Counted from the first letter of the stretch, positions 1 to 9,562 are shown. The stretch: DNA of 64,000 bases from Nostoc sp. HK-01 (GCA_003990705.1 AP018318.1:2669501-2733500), one strand, 5' to 3'. Numbers and translations: made by a program. Notes: generated by a model from the sequence alone, not told the origin.

Positions 1-969
1 ATAACAACGGACTGCTTCTACCATTGGGACAATGATGTGGGTATTGAAAAACTTGTAGAGGGCAGAGTTGACACCTTTAGCTAAATCTTGGCGATCGTAT
101 TCTTCAATGTAAGGAATCGAAGGTAACATCCACATCCACACTTGTCGCGCTTTCACCCAGTGGTGGGGACGCATCCCAATATCCGCAAACAAAGCCCCGT
201 AATCTTCTACTGTATCGAAGTCATCGCCTTTTTCGTAAGGCACACCTGTGAGAGGTTCAGAAATGATGTTTTGGGTGTGGGGCTGGAGTTGGTGAATACA
301 GTAATCAAATAACTCATAAAAGTAATCTGTCATACTGTCGATCGCTTCACCAAAAATATGTTCTAGTTCTGGTTCTTCTAGCAACAGCCGTTTAAAGAAC
401 TTTTCCATTTGTAGTTCTTTCCAAGCCCGCATTTTATTCCAGACATCTTTGACGATGACTTCTTCATTGGGCGTCAGGGGTATAGCTGCGGGAATTTCTA
501 CTTCTTTGTCGGTTGTTGGGGTTGGTTTGAGTTGAACACGCGTATGGCTTGGCTGATTGGCTAATAAGTTGACGGTGCTGCTATGTGCTTCACCAATAGT
601 CTGGGTTATCCGTGTTTTCAGGGTTAAGTAGGGTGCTAGACTCCAGGTGGTGATGGGAAATTCTAGTTCAATTGAGTTGTGTCCATGCAAAAAATCTTGC
701 GCCGCAAAGGTCACTGTCCCTGCATCTTGCCAAGGTTGCGTCATATCACCTTGGCGGTAACACAGTGTAATGGTAATGGCGCAGTCTTTGTAGTTAGTTA
801 AATTTAACAGCCAGCTGGGCTGCATCCGCGAAAACAGATCTTTGGACAAAATAGATTGTCCTTGCTCTGAAAGTATCTGTACACGACATTTATACTTAAA
901 ATCTCCTCCAGATGGAACATCGGTGGCTGAGATTTCGGTTAAATGAATCAGTTGTTGATTGTAATCCAT
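1..969 (-). CDS. Globin-like domain protein, C-terminus beyond window
   Basis: Reading the minus strand from the ATG at 969 gives 323 codons with no stop, so the gene runs off the left edge. Residues 1 to about 170 look beta-rich and I do not recognise them; a C2-like sandwich is only a guess. From about residue 185 the sequence resembles a globin fold: a VKDVWNKM opening helix, FFKRLL with EEPELEHIFGEAI, then FADIGMRPHHWVKARQVWMW, which matches the G-helix pattern where globins have a conserved His. The heme ligand cannot be assigned with certainty. The likely role is heme or bilin binding, or a sensor-type globin. The family is inferred from pattern only. Confidence 0.45.
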   Translation of the reverse strand, partial: MDYNQQLIHLTEISATDVPSGGDFKYKCRVQILSEQGQSILSKDLFSRMQPSWLLNLTNYKDCAITITLCYRQGDMTQPWQDAGTVTFAAQDFLHGHNSIELEFPITTWSLAPYLTLKTRITQTIGEAHSSTVNLLANQPSHTRVQLKPTPTTDKEVEIPAAIPLTPNEEVIVKDVWNKMRAWKELQMEKFFKRLLLEEPELEHIFGEAIDSMTDYFYELFDYCIHQLQPHTQNIISEPLTGVPYEKGDDFDTVEDYGALFADIGMRPHHWVKARQVWMWMLPSIPYIEEYDRQDLAKGVNSALYKFFNTHIIVPMVEAVRCY

Positions 970-1482
970 GTGTAAAAAATTATCGAGATGAATAGCAAGT
1001 TCAAGTTGATACCAAAATTCGCCGCAACACTAGAGTTAATCTAATTTCTGCGGGACTGAAATCTTCAAACAAGACATCAAAAGTTTGGGTAGTTAAGGTT
1101 TAAAATCCTCATTCCCTCCAAAGCGAAGCATCTTGTTGTGTAAGTCCTATTTTTGTATCGTGCTGGTTACAAAATGCTCATTCAAAAGTCGGCGAAATAC
1201 GATTGATCAAAATAGCCTAGAAGAGTTAGCCACCATGATTCATCATTGATTGGAGTTAGACCGATGATTCAGTGGCGTTGAAAATTTTTAATAATTGATT
1301 CTGATACCTGAACTATCCGTTCTGTATACGTTTTAAACGGGTATTTGCACATATATACTGACTCACAAATCCTTAAAGGGGCATTAACTAAGTTTGAGTG
1401 TTAGATGATACTTAACTTTGGATTATACAAGTTTTTTAAGTGTAAATCACTACAATGTTGCCGCTAAATTTTATTTTTTGTT
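970..1482. other. Intergenic region, 513 bp
   Basis: This gap separates the starts of a globin-like gene (minus) and the end of the PhzF gene (minus). I see no convincing ORF or RNA gene. It contains one half-site, GTAAGTCCT near 1140, matching the terminal repeat of the MITE-like elements at 9396 and 61650, possibly a decayed remnant. Confidence 0.5.
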
Positions 1483-2283
1483 TCAACAACTAGTAAGTTC
1501 ACCTTGTAGTATGGTGACTGCTTGACCTGAGAGGAGTACGCGATCGCCGCCATCATAATATAATTTGACGACACCACCCCGACTAGATGCTTGATAAGCC
1601 AAGAAAGTATTCTTATTCAAGCGATCGCGCCAAAACGGTGCTAAACAGCAATGGGCGGCTCCTGTCACTGGATCTTCATCAATACCGAGGGCTGGTGCAA
1701 AAAAACGCGAAACAAAATCATATTCTGAGCCTGGATAAGCTTTACTAGTAACGATTACCCCATGTACAGGTAATGTTTTCAAAAGTTGAAAATTCGGCTG
1801 CATTTGCCGTACTACATCCTCAGATTCTACTTCTACGAGATAACCGAGAGAATTTTGATATACAGCTTGATAATTTACACCTAAAGCAGTACTGAGTTCC
1901 GCTGGTGCGTTCGTCGCTTGCGAGTGATTTACAGGGAAATCTAGCTCAATCCATTCATTTTGGCGCTTGGCAATCAGTAACCCACTTTTGGTATGAAATC
2001 GAGCCGCTTCATCCTTTGATAAATGTCCCTCAGACCACAGTACATGGGCGCTGGCTAAAGTTGCATGACCACAAAGCGGGACTTCTACTGCTGGCGTAAA
2101 CCAACGCAGATTAAAGCCATCCTCTTGTTTGACTAAAAAAGCCGTTTCCGACAAATTCATCTCCTGTGCTACCTGCTGCATCCAGCCAGTGTCTTTTGGT
2201 GCAGGCAAAACACAAACAGCCGCAGGATTACCCGCAAAAGGTTTATTGGTAAAAGCATCAACCTGAGTAATGATTTGTCTCAT
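1483..2283 (-). CDS. PhzF-family isomerase/epimerase-like protein
   Basis: 266 residues, the normal size for the PhzF/DapF-fold family. The N-terminus shows the diagnostic VDAFTNKPFAGNPAAVC; NLSETAFL contains the conserved catalytic Glu; CGHATLASAHVLW and DPVTGAAHCCLAPFW are the other two family motifs. In Pseudomonas PhzF isomerises a dihydro-hydroxyanthranilate in phenazine synthesis, but most family members outside phenazine clusters have unknown substrates, and no phenazine genes are visible here. Cytosolic, no signal peptide. It stands alone, with gaps on both sides, so it is probably monocistronic. The family is secure; the substrate is not. Confidence 0.9.
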   Translation of the reverse strand: MRQIITQVDAFTNKPFAGNPAAVCVLPAPKDTGWMQQVAQEMNLSETAFLVKQEDGFNLRWFTPAVEVPLCGHATLASAHVLWSEGHLSKDEAARFHTKSGLLIAKRQNEWIELDFPVNHSQATNAPAELSTALGVNYQAVYQNSLGYLVEVESEDVVRQMQPNFQLLKTLPVHGVIVTSKAYPGSEYDFVSRFFAPALGIDEDPVTGAAHCCLAPFWRDRLNKNTFLAYQASSRGGVVKLYYDGGDRVLLSGQAVTILQGELTSC

Positions 2284-2416
2284 AGAGTTACTCTAGAAAT
2301 GGCAGCTATATATATTTATCAAAACTGTATGAGATATTTACGGATTATCAAAGATAAACGTTATGTATTTACGCTGTAACGTAGATACTTAGATAACGTA
2401 TCTCACAGCGCGAGTA

Positions 2417-2671
2417 ATGTTAAATCAAGATAAAAACTTGAGAATCACCATTATCAGAGGTATCTTTGCTACCATCCATTTAGCGTTCCTTGCTTCAGGA
2501 TCAGTTGGCTGCGTGATCCAAGTACACAGCCCACCAGAACAAACTGCAACACCAAAAGAGCAATCTAACAATCAACCTCAACCACAGCCTGAGCAAGCTA
2601 TAAAACAGGACAAAGATGATGATCATGATCAAGATGACGATAAAAATCATGATCAGGATGATAAAGACTAA
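2417..2671 (+). CDS. Small Asp/His-rich lipoprotein candidate
   Basis: 84 residues. After a short basic N-terminus, residues 13-31 are hydrophobic and end in a lipobox-like GSVGC, which suggests a lipid-anchored extracytoplasmic protein, although the -3 residue is Ser rather than Leu. The remainder is low-complexity: a Pro/Gln stretch, then an acidic C-terminal tail of Asp with interspersed His, Asn and Gln, as in metal-binding tails. It lies 32 bp upstream of the aminopeptidase gene on the same strand. I recognise no family. It is probably a real gene because start, signal and tail are coherent, but this is uncertain. Confidence 0.55.
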   Translation: MLNQDKNLRITIIRGIFATIHLAFLASGSVGCVIQVHSPPEQTATPKEQSNNQPQPQPEQAIKQDKDDDHDQDDDKNHDQDDKD

Positions 2672-2703
2672 ATAACAGAATTTATCCTTATTTTTAATTA
2701 TTT

Positions 2704-4095
2704 ATGGTTGCATACAATATTTCTAGTTCCTTTGCCGATACCCTACGCCACAGACGGCAAAAACTCGCCCAGTTAATTGATTTCCCGGTAATTCTCTGGT
2801 CAGGAAGCAACAGCCCCCGCAACTTTAAAGCTAATACCTATCCATTTCGCGCCAGCAGTCATTTTCTGTACTTTGCCGGCTTGCCTTTGCCCAACGCCGC
2901 TATTCGTCTAGAAGCAGGCAAACTAGAGTTATTCATCGATGATCCCGAACCCAGTAGCGCCTTATGGCACGGTGAAACACCCAAACGTGCAGAAATTGCC
3001 GAGAAAATAGGCGCAGATGTAGCGAGAACCCTGTCCGAGTTGAAACATCGGGGGAGTAATGCAGCCTCAATTCCGGTGCAGAACTATCGCACCAGTCTTG
3101 TGCAGTCGCAAGTTTTGCATAGGGATATTGCTTCACCATCCGATTTGGCAGGACTAGATTTAGAATTAGCCAAGGCAATTGTTACCTTACGCCTCACCCA
3201 CGATGCTGGGGCGTTAGCCGAATTACGTAAAGCTGCGGCTGTGAGTGTGGCTGCACACAAAGCAGGTATGGCCGCAACCCCCAAAGCCAAACAAGAAGCA
3301 GAAGTCCGCGCGGCAATGGAAGGGGTAATTATTGCCCAGAATATGACAACTTCTTACAACAGTATTGTTACCGTTCACGGCGAAGTTTTGCATAACGAAG
3401 CATATCATCACCCACTGCAATCGGGTGATTTATTACTTGCTGATGTGGGTGCAGAAACAGAAATGGGGTGGGCGGCTGATATCACCCGGACTTGGCCTGT
3501 TTCTGGTAAGTTTTCCGCCACGCAACGAGATATTTATGATGTTGTTTTAGCGGCTCATGATGCTTGCATTGCCAAAATTCGCCCAGGGGTGGAGTATGGG
3601 GATATTCATTTATTAGCTGCAACTACCATTGCTGAAGGTTTAGTTGATTTAGGCATTTTACAAGGCAAACCTGAAGATTTAGTAGAAATAGATGCCCATG
3701 CACTGTTTTTCCCCCACGGAATTGGTCATTTACTCGGTTTAGATGTGCATGATATGGAAGACTTGGGAGATTTAGCCGGATATGAAGATGGTAGGAAAAG
3801 GAGCGATCGCTTTGGCTTCAGCTATCTGCGTCTCAATCGTCCCCTACATCCAGGAATGTTAGTCACAATTGAACCGGGATTTTATCAAGTTCCAGCGATT
3901 TTAAATGATCCTCAAAATCGCGCCAAATATCAAAATGTCTTGAATTGGGAGCGTTTATCTCAGTTCGCTGATGTTCGCGGTATCCGCATCGAAGATGATG
4001 TTTTAGTTACTAGTGACGGTAGCGAAGTTTTAACAGCCGCATTACCAAATGATGCTAATACAGTAGAAAATTTAGTGACAAATGTCTCCAATTAA
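2704..4095 (+). CDS. pepP: Xaa-Pro aminopeptidase (aminopeptidase P, M24B)
   Basis: 463 residues. The N-terminal aminopeptidase P domain (about 1-175, FRASSHFLYFAGLPLPNAA) is followed by a pita-bread M24 catalytic domain. The five metal ligands can be placed: Asp in LLADVGAE, Asp in AADITRTWP, His in HGIGHLLGLDVHD, Glu in TIEPGFY and Glu in RIEDDVLVT. The enzyme releases N-terminal residues preceding proline, using two Mn ions, in the cytosol. The ATG at 2704 follows an AT-rich leader; the leading hydrophobic stretch is too weak for a signal peptide. Family assignment is firm. Confidence 0.93.
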   Translation: MVAYNISSSFADTLRHRRQKLAQLIDFPVILWSGSNSPRNFKANTYPFRASSHFLYFAGLPLPNAAIRLEAGKLELFIDDPEPSSALWHGETPKRAEIAEKIGADVARTLSELKHRGSNAASIPVQNYRTSLVQSQVLHRDIASPSDLAGLDLELAKAIVTLRLTHDAGALAELRKAAAVSVAAHKAGMAATPKAKQEAEVRAAMEGVIIAQNMTTSYNSIVTVHGEVLHNEAYHHPLQSGDLLLADVGAETEMGWAADITRTWPVSGKFSATQRDIYDVVLAAHDACIAKIRPGVEYGDIHLLAATTIAEGLVDLGILQGKPEDLVEIDAHALFFPHGIGHLLGLDVHDMEDLGDLAGYEDGRKRSDRFGFSYLRLNRPLHPGMLVTIEPGFYQVPAILNDPQNRAKYQNVLNWERLSQFADVRGIRIEDDVLVTSDGSEVLTAALPNDANTVENLVTNVSN

Positions 4096-4399
4096 AAGTT
4101 TTTATTTTATATTCTTCTGAGAAAGTTTTTATTCATTTATAGCTTTTAGTCAAATTTACGCCTTTGGTAATAAGTGAATTCCTTTCTGAGGATATATTTT
4201 ATTGTGAAAAATCTTATGATAAAAAACATGAAGTTTTTATGAATAAAAATCAGAATATGCTTTGCGAAACTATGGGTGTAAATAGACAATAGACAAGAAG
4301 CAATAGGAAATAATATATTAAAATGTACTGATTGTTGAAAAAAAATACAAATCATTTCTAATAAATAGAGTAAAAAATTTAGACTTTTTACATGAACAA

Positions 4400-4801
4400 A
4401 TGAACAAGACAAATAAATATATTCTTATATGTGATGATTGCCCTATAACTTGTTTGCTATTAAAAACAATTTTAGAAACCAATGGTTATAAAGTTGAAAC
4501 AGTATTTAGCGGAACAGAAGTACTAGCAAAAATAGAAACGCAAGTATTTGATTTACTAGTTCTGGATGTCACAATGCCTGGGATGGATGGTTATGAAGTG
4601 GCTCACCACATCCAGCAAAATCGCAGTTTAAAGTGTTTACCGATTTTGTTACTGAGTGGCCATGAAGAAGATGAAATCCGAAAGAAGTGCCAAGCCATAG
4701 TAGCAGGCATTATCCGCAAGCCTGTTGACATGAATGCACTAATAGAAATAGTTAAAAAAGCCTTAGAATTAAACGACTTTGAGCAAGTAAGTCTTGTTTA
4801 A
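4400..4801 (+). CDS. Single-domain response regulator (CheY-like)
   Basis: 133 residues forming only a receiver domain. The acidic pair is D12-D13, the phosphoacceptor D56 (LLVLDVTMPGMDG), the switch Ser S86 (LLLSGHEE) and the conserved Lys K107 (RKP). There is no output domain, so it should act through a partner as CheY, CpdR or phosphorelay intermediates do. No histidine kinase gene is adjacent. A tiny in-frame-stopped ATG (4392, Met-Asn-Lys-stop) overlaps the start; the ATG at 4400 is chosen because it gives the complete first beta strand. Confidence 0.9.
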   Translation: MNKTNKYILICDDCPITCLLLKTILETNGYKVETVFSGTEVLAKIETQVFDLLVLDVTMPGMDGYEVAHHIQQNRSLKCLPILLLSGHEEDEIRKKCQAIVAGIIRKPVDMNALIEIVKKALELNDFEQVSLV

Positions 4802-5014
4802 TAACAGCGATCGCACACACTGCCACATACCGCCCAAATCAGAATTTATACACAAAAGACGGTTGACCACCCCAACATCAGTAGGTATCCAGTTGTTCAA
4901 GTCGGAGTGAAAACTACTAAGCTGGTAGATAGCACGTTCAAATTCTACCGGAAATTCTGCATCGCTGTTTGGCGATTCAGGCTTCCCTATTGGCTAACTA
5001 CTTGTAACTAAGAT

Positions 5015-6487
5015 ATGTTTGACGCATTAGCAGACCGTTTAGAATCCGCCTGGAAAAAACTACGAGGTCAAGATAAAATTTCGGAATCCAACATTCAAGA
5101 CGCTTTGCGAGAAGTCCGCCGCGCTTTGTTGGAAGCAGATGTCAACCTCCAGGTAGTCAAAGATTTTATTAGCGAAGTTGAAGCCAAGGCGCAGGGAGCC
5201 GAGGTAATTTCTGGCGTGCGCCCTGACCAGCAGTTCATCAAAATTGTCTACGATGAACTAGTGCAAGTGATGGGGGAAGAAAACATTCCCCTAGAGGAAG
5301 CTGAACAAAAGCCTACCGTTGTGCTGATGGCTGGGTTGCAAGGTACTGGTAAAACCACCGCCACCGCCAAATTAGCTTTACATTTGCGTAAATTAGATCG
5401 TAGCTGTTTATTAGTCGCCACAGACGTATATCGCCCAGCCGCGATCGATCAGTTGATCACCTTGGGTAAACAAATTGACGTACCAGTATTTGATTTGGGC
5501 AGTGACGCTGACCCAGTAGAAATCGCCCGCCAAGGTTTAGAACGCGCCAAAGCCGAAGGTGTAAACACAGTCATCATCGATACCGCAGGTCGTCTGCAAA
5601 TCGACGAAGATATGATGGCAGAATTAGCCCGCATCAAATCCACAGTCCAACCCCACGAAACTTTGTTAGTGGTGGACGCAATGACTGGTCAAGAAGCCGC
5701 CAACCTCACCCGCACCTTCCATGAGCAAATCGGCATTACTGGGGCAATTCTCACCAAATTAGATGGTGATAGCCGGGGTGGTGCGGCGTTATCAGTCCGG
5801 CAGATTTCTGGCGCACCAATCAAATTTGTTGGTATTGGGGAAAAAGTCGAAGCCCTACAACCTTTCTACCCTGACCGGATGGCATCACGGATTCTGGGTA
5901 TGGGCGATGTGCTGACCTTGGTAGAAAAAGCCCAAGAAGAAATTGACTTGGCAGATGCCGAGCAAATGCAGGAGAAAATTCTGTCAGCAAAGTTTGACTT
6001 TACCGACTTTCTCAAACAGCTGCGTTTGTTAAAAAATATGGGTTCCTTGGGAGGCATTCTCAAGATGATCCCTGGTATGGGCAAGCTTTCTGATGATCAA
6101 CTCAAGCAGGGAGAAACCCAGCTAAAACGCTGCGAATCGATGATTAACTCCATGACCAAGCAAGAACGCCAAGACCCAGATTTATTGGCAAGTTCTCCCA
6201 GCCGACGACGACGGGTAGCGAGTGGTTCTGGTTACAAAGAAGCCGATGTCAGCAAGCTGGTGTCAGACTTCCAAAAAATGCGATCGCTCATGCAGCAAAT
6301 GGGTAAAGGTAACTTCCCCGGTATGCCCGGAGGTATGTTTGGCGGTGGTGGTATGGGCAACCCCTTCGCCGGCGCAGGCAACCGTCCCTCCGCACCTGGA
6401 TGGCGCGGTTACACTGGTGGTGGCAGTGGCGGCACCAAAAAGAAAAAACCCAAAGATAAAAAGAAAAAAGGTTTTGGCAATCTTTAA
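5015..6487 (+). CDS. ffh: Signal recognition particle GTPase Ffh
   Basis: 490 residues in the usual N-G-M order. The N domain is a helical bundle (1-95); the G domain carries the P-loop GLQGTGKTT at 107-115, DVYRPAA, DTAGRL and TKLDGDSRGG; the methionine-rich M domain ends in a Gly/Met-rich and then Lys-rich tail. With 4.5S RNA it binds signal sequences on ribosomes and delivers them to FtsY. The 213-bp leader contains TTGACC at 4863 with a weak TATCCA 17 bp downstream. It lies upstream of rpsP, as is common in bacteria. Certain. Confidence 0.98.
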   Translation: MFDALADRLESAWKKLRGQDKISESNIQDALREVRRALLEADVNLQVVKDFISEVEAKAQGAEVISGVRPDQQFIKIVYDELVQVMGEENIPLEEAEQKPTVVLMAGLQGTGKTTATAKLALHLRKLDRSCLLVATDVYRPAAIDQLITLGKQIDVPVFDLGSDADPVEIARQGLERAKAEGVNTVIIDTAGRLQIDEDMMAELARIKSTVQPHETLLVVDAMTGQEAANLTRTFHEQIGITGAILTKLDGDSRGGAALSVRQISGAPIKFVGIGEKVEALQPFYPDRMASRILGMGDVLTLVEKAQEEIDLADAEQMQEKILSAKFDFTDFLKQLRLLKNMGSLGGILKMIPGMGKLSDDQLKQGETQLKRCESMINSMTKQERQDPDLLASSPSRRRRVASGSGYKEADVSKLVSDFQKMRSLMQQMGKGNFPGMPGGMFGGGGMGNPFAGAGNRPSAPGWRGYTGGGSGGTKKKKPKDKKKKGFGNL

Positions 6488-6676
6488 TTATTGGTCATTA
6501 GTCCTTTGCTCATAACCATTGACTCTTGACTATTAACCAATAGCCGTAAACACTAATCAAGTGTTAAAATAGGCATTTCAGTATGGGAATTTATTAACAA
6601 AGGCACTTTCGCCCAGTTATTTCCCTCATCTATCCGCTGCCAAAAATCCATATAAACAGGAGAACGATTCTTCAAC

Positions 6677-6937
6677 ATGATCAAACTGCGCTTGAAGCGA
6701 TACGGAAAAAAGCGGGAAGCGAGCTACCGTATTGTCGCCATGAATAGCCTCTCTCGCCGCGATGGTCGTCCTTTGGAAGAACTGGGCTTTTACAACCCCA
6801 GAACCGATGAAGTAAGACTAGACGTTCCCAGCATCGTCAAGCGACTACAACAAGGCGCACAACCCACTGACACAGTACGTCGCATCCTAGTAAAAGCTAA
6901 TGTTCTTGAACAGGTCAGTGCAAAACCCGCATCATAA
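6677..6937 (+). CDS. rpsP: 30S ribosomal protein bS16
   Basis: 86 residues. The N-terminus [12 protein letters not shown], the central [20 protein letters not shown] and the GFYNPRTDE motif are diagnostic of bS16. A GGAGA element lies about 13 bp before the start. The 3' end overlaps the apparent start of the downstream KH-domain gene, suggesting coupled translation. Confidence 0.98.
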   Translation: MIKLRLKRYGKKREASYRIVAMNSLSRRDGRPLEELGFYNPRTDEVRLDVPSIVKRLQQGAQPTDTVRRILVKANVLEQVSAKPAS

Positions 6938-7337
6938 CGAAAACACACAATTTCTTCTGACAACTAATCCCAACTACGTTGGATTAGTTAAATTTTTGAT
7001 GCAGCCGTTTTTAGAATCTCCAAAGACTTTAAGCGTTGATTGTGAAATTTCTCACACCCTGAAAAAGGCTTGGATTCGCATTGCCTTTGACAGTGAAGAT
7101 AAAGGCAAAGTATTTGGTCGAGGCGGACGCAATATTCAGGCGATTCGGACAGTAATTGCCGCCGCTGCGGAACTTGCTGGACAATCAGTCTACCTGGATA
7201 TCTATGGCAGCAGTGCTATGGGGCGAGACGGTATGTCTTTTGATGAAGACCGCGAAGAGCGACCGCCACTCCCAAAAACTAGGGAAAGAGGCGGGAACAA
7301 CGGGCCTAGACCTATTGCTAAACCTCGTTTCCGCTAG
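6900..7337 (+). CDS. KH-domain RNA-binding protein (KhpA-like)
   Basis: 145 residues from the ATG at 6900, which overlaps rpsP by 38 bp. The conserved part begins near residue 22 ([20 protein letters not shown]), followed by a KH fold with the GxxG loop in [13 protein letters not shown] and a C-terminal Pro/Arg-rich extension. Proteins of this type sit next to rpsP in many bacteria and bind RNA in ribosome or small-RNA functions. The exact start is uncertain: no other ATG precedes the conserved block, so 6900 or a non-ATG codon just downstream must be used. Confidence 0.88.
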   Translation: MFLNRSVQNPHHNENTQFLLTTNPNYVGLVKFLMQPFLESPKTLSVDCEISHTLKKAWIRIAFDSEDKGKVFGRGGRNIQAIRTVIAAAAELAGQSVYLDIYGSSAMGRDGMSFDEDREERPPLPKTRERGGNNGPRPIAKPRFR

Positions 7338-7504
7338 GTTTAAACTAAAAAGAAAGGAAGATGAGGGAGAAAAAGTATGAAGTATGAAAGATGAAGTCTG
7401 AAACTTAATCCTTCTGCATTGTGCCTCCTCTCATTGACCTAATTTCTAAATGCTATTTTTGAATGCAACTTCTAAATATCTCTGTCAGGGGGTGAAAATA
7501 GGGA

Positions 7505-7678
7505 GTGGCTGAAGTTCGTCTAGGTGAAAATGAAACAATTGACTCGGCACTAAGACGTTTTAAAAAGAAAATTCAAAGAGCCGGGATATTATCTGAAGTT
7601 AAACGCCGGGAAAGATACGAAAAACCCAGTTTGCGCCGCAAGCGTAAAGCAGAGGCTGCACGTAAAGGTGTTCGGTAA
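7505..7678 (+). CDS. rpsU: 30S ribosomal protein bS21
   Basis: 57 codons starting with GTG at 7505. The translation begins [19 protein letters not shown], continues with [20 protein letters not shown] and ends in the basic [16 protein letters not shown], which is a complete bS21. The length and basic tail are normal for the family. It follows the KH gene by 167 bp. A 26-bp palindromic repeat lies 38 bp past the stop. Confidence 0.95.
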   Translation: MAEVRLGENETIDSALRRFKKKIQRAGILSEVKRRERYEKPSLRRKRKAEAARKGVR

Positions 7679-7716
7679 TAAGGGTTTGAAAGCTTAATTA
7701 ATTTCAACCTCAACCT

Positions 7717-7742
7717 AGTAGAGACGCGATCGCGTCTCTACT
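7717..7742. repeat. 26-bp perfect palindrome with HIP1 core
   Basis: The half-site AGTAGAGACGCGA meets its exact reverse complement, with GCGATCGC at the centre. The GTAGAGACGCGA unit is a familiar dispersed cyanobacterial intergenic repeat. It could form a hairpin after rpsU, but no T-run follows, so I do not call it a terminator. Confidence 0.85.
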
Positions 7743-7902
7743 TCTGCTAGAAAAAACAGCAAAAAATAATTATGTGAAATAGTCATTAGCCAGTAAAAAT
7801 GACGAATCATTAGAAAATAATGTAAAAATAAAGTTAATTAAAAATCTAAGAAATACTGAGACCGTTGTTAAAAATAACTCCCCACACATTGAAGAAATAA
7901 CT

Positions 7903-8856
7903 ATGGCAGATGCTTTAAAAATTCAGCTGCCAAATATTCCCAGTGCGATCGCTCTTGCAGGCGATGGTGAAGAAAATCTTAAAATCCTGTCTCGGCAAAC
8001 AGGCGCAGTGTTAGTACTACGCGGACAGGAATTACAGATCACTGGTACAGATGCACAAATTAATTTAGCATCGCGGTTAGTGCGATCGCTAGAAGACCTT
8101 TGGATTAAAGGCAACAATATTTCCAATGCCGATATTTTAACAGCCCGTCAAGCCTTAGATAGCGATCGCGAAGACGAATTACAAGAATTACGTCGAGATG
8201 TTCTTGCTAAAACCCGTCGCGGTGATGAAGTCCGCGCGAAAACATTTCGTCAGCGACAGTATATTGAAACTATCCGCAAACGTGACGTTACCTTCTGTAC
8301 AGGGCCAGCAGGTACAGGTAAAACTTATCTCGCTGTTGTTGTCGCCGTTCAAGCACTCCTCTCCAACCAAGTTGAAAAGCTGATTTTAACTCGTCCAGCT
8401 GTAGAAGCTGGTGAAAGATTGGGCTTTTTACCAGGAGACTTACAGCAAAAAATTAATCCTTATTTGCGTCCTCTTTATGATGCAATTTACGAATTTATTG
8501 ATGCTGAAAAAGTCCCCAATTTAATGGAACGCGGCATCATTGAAGTTGCACCACTCGCATATATGCGCGGACGTACCCTAAATCATGCTTTCATAATAGT
8601 GGATGAAGCGCAAAATACGACACCCGCGCAAATCAAAATGGTTTTGACGCGGTTGGGTTTTCGTTCGCGGATGGTGATTACAGGCGATACTACACAAACA
8701 GATTTGCCTCATAATCAACAATCAGGTCTATCAGTCGCCTTAGACATTTTAAAGCATGTCGAAGGCATTGGTTTTTGCGAATTTACCCAAAAAGATGTAG
8801 TGCGTCATCCCCTAGTTCAGCGAATTGTAGCTGCTTATGAAAAATACGAAAAATAG
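7903..8856 (+). CDS. phoH: PhoH-family P-loop ATPase/RNA-associated protein
   Basis: 317 residues. An N-terminal KH-like segment (about 14-65) precedes a PhoH ATPase core with Walker A GPAGTGKT at 134-141 and Walker B HAFIIVDEAQN; LTRPAVEAGERLGFLPGD and RMVITGDTTQTDLPH are further PhoH signatures. The family is linked to RNA metabolism and phosphate stress, but its biochemical role is not settled. Gene size and domain order are normal. Confidence 0.93.
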   Translation: MADALKIQLPNIPSAIALAGDGEENLKILSRQTGAVLVLRGQELQITGTDAQINLASRLVRSLEDLWIKGNNISNADILTARQALDSDREDELQELRRDVLAKTRRGDEVRAKTFRQRQYIETIRKRDVTFCTGPAGTGKTYLAVVVAVQALLSNQVEKLILTRPAVEAGERLGFLPGDLQQKINPYLRPLYDAIYEFIDAEKVPNLMERGIIEVAPLAYMRGRTLNHAFIIVDEAQNTTPAQIKMVLTRLGFRSRMVITGDTTQTDLPHNQQSGLSVALDILKHVEGIGFCEFTQKDVVRHPLVQRIVAAYEKYEK

Positions 8857-8862
8857 TTATTA

Positions 8863-8910
8863 GTCAATGGTCAATGGTCAAAAATTTTCAACTGACAAAT
8901 GACAAAGGAC
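8863..8910. repeat. Heptameric short tandem repeats (STRR)
   Basis: GTCAATG is repeated from 8863 to 8880 and TGACAAA is repeated from 8893 to 8910. These heptamer runs are typical of Nostoc-type intergenic DNA. An in-frame ATG at 8874 falls inside the repeat, which argues against its use as the start of the next gene. Confidence 0.75.
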
Positions 8911-8918
8911 AATTAATT

Positions 8919-9323
8919 ATGAGTGCAGATTTAAAAGAATTTTTAGAAGCTTGTGAAGCTTTGGGAACTTTGCGTTTAATTGTTACCAGCAGTGCTGCTG
9001 TATTAGAAGCGCGTGGTAAAATCGAAAAACTCTTTTATGCTGAATTGCCTAAAGGTAAATATGCCAATATGCACACCGAAGGCTTTGAATTTCATCTCAA
9101 TATGGACAAAATTACTCAGGTGAAGTTTGAAACAGGTGAAGCGAAAAGAGGTAACTTTACAACTTATGCAATTCGCTTTTTAGATGATAAACAAGAACCT
9201 GCTTTAAGCCTATTTCTGCAATGGGGAAAACCAGGAGAATATGAACCTGGTCAAGTAGAAGCTTGGCATGATTTAAAAGAGAAATATGGCGAAATTTGGC
9301 AGCCTTTACCAGTAGAGATATAA
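8919..9323 (+). CDS. ChuX/HutX-like heme-utilisation family protein
   Basis: 134 residues from the ATG at 8919, preferred over the ATG at 8874 because the intervening 15 codons are repeat DNA. The sequence (LKEFLEACEALGTLRLIVTS, then TEGFEFHLNMDKITQVKFETG, then LQWGKPGEYEPGQVEAWHDL) resembles the ChuX/HutX/HemS fold of cyanobacteria, thought to bind heme-like ligands. No heme transport genes are adjacent, so the ligand is unknown. No signal peptide; cytosolic. Confidence 0.65.
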   Translation: MSADLKEFLEACEALGTLRLIVTSSAAVLEARGKIEKLFYAELPKGKYANMHTEGFEFHLNMDKITQVKFETGEAKRGNFTTYAIRFLDDKQEPALSLFLQWGKPGEYEPGQVEAWHDLKEKYGEIWQPLPVEI

Positions 9324-9395
9324 GTCATTTGTCATTTGTGCTAGGTGGGGTAGAGCGACAGCAAAACTCAACATTGTTATTGGTGTAATGAATAC

Positions 9396-9523
9396 AGGAC
9401 TTACGTAAAAATAACGTAACTTCGTCATTACGAGCGATAGCGAAGTAATCTCCCTTAATGCTGGGATTGCTTCCCTACACTTCGTTCCGGTCGCAATGAC
9501 ATTATCGGCGTTGCGTAAGTCCT
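9396..9523. mobile_element. MITE-like element with 10-bp terminal inverted repeats
   Basis: The ends are AGGACTTACG (9396-9405) and CGTAAGTCCT (9514-9523), exact inverse copies enclosing 128 bp without an ORF. A second, nested inverted repeat (GTCATTACGA near 9424 with TCGCAATGAC near 9491) lies inside. A related element with the same termini is at 61650, so these are probably non-autonomous transposon remnants. Confidence 0.7.
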
Positions 9524-9562
9524 AGAATATACAGATTACATAATATTTAATTACGAATTAAA

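Noticed and set aside
4146-4412. 88-codon minus-strand ORF
   Set aside because: AT-rich, Phe/Ile/Leu-biased translation without domain or ribosome site, facing the response-regulator leader; looks like an open frame by composition.
8874-8918. Upstream start for the ChuX/HutX-like gene
   Set aside because: The extra codons fall in heptameric repeats; the conserved protein begins at 8919.
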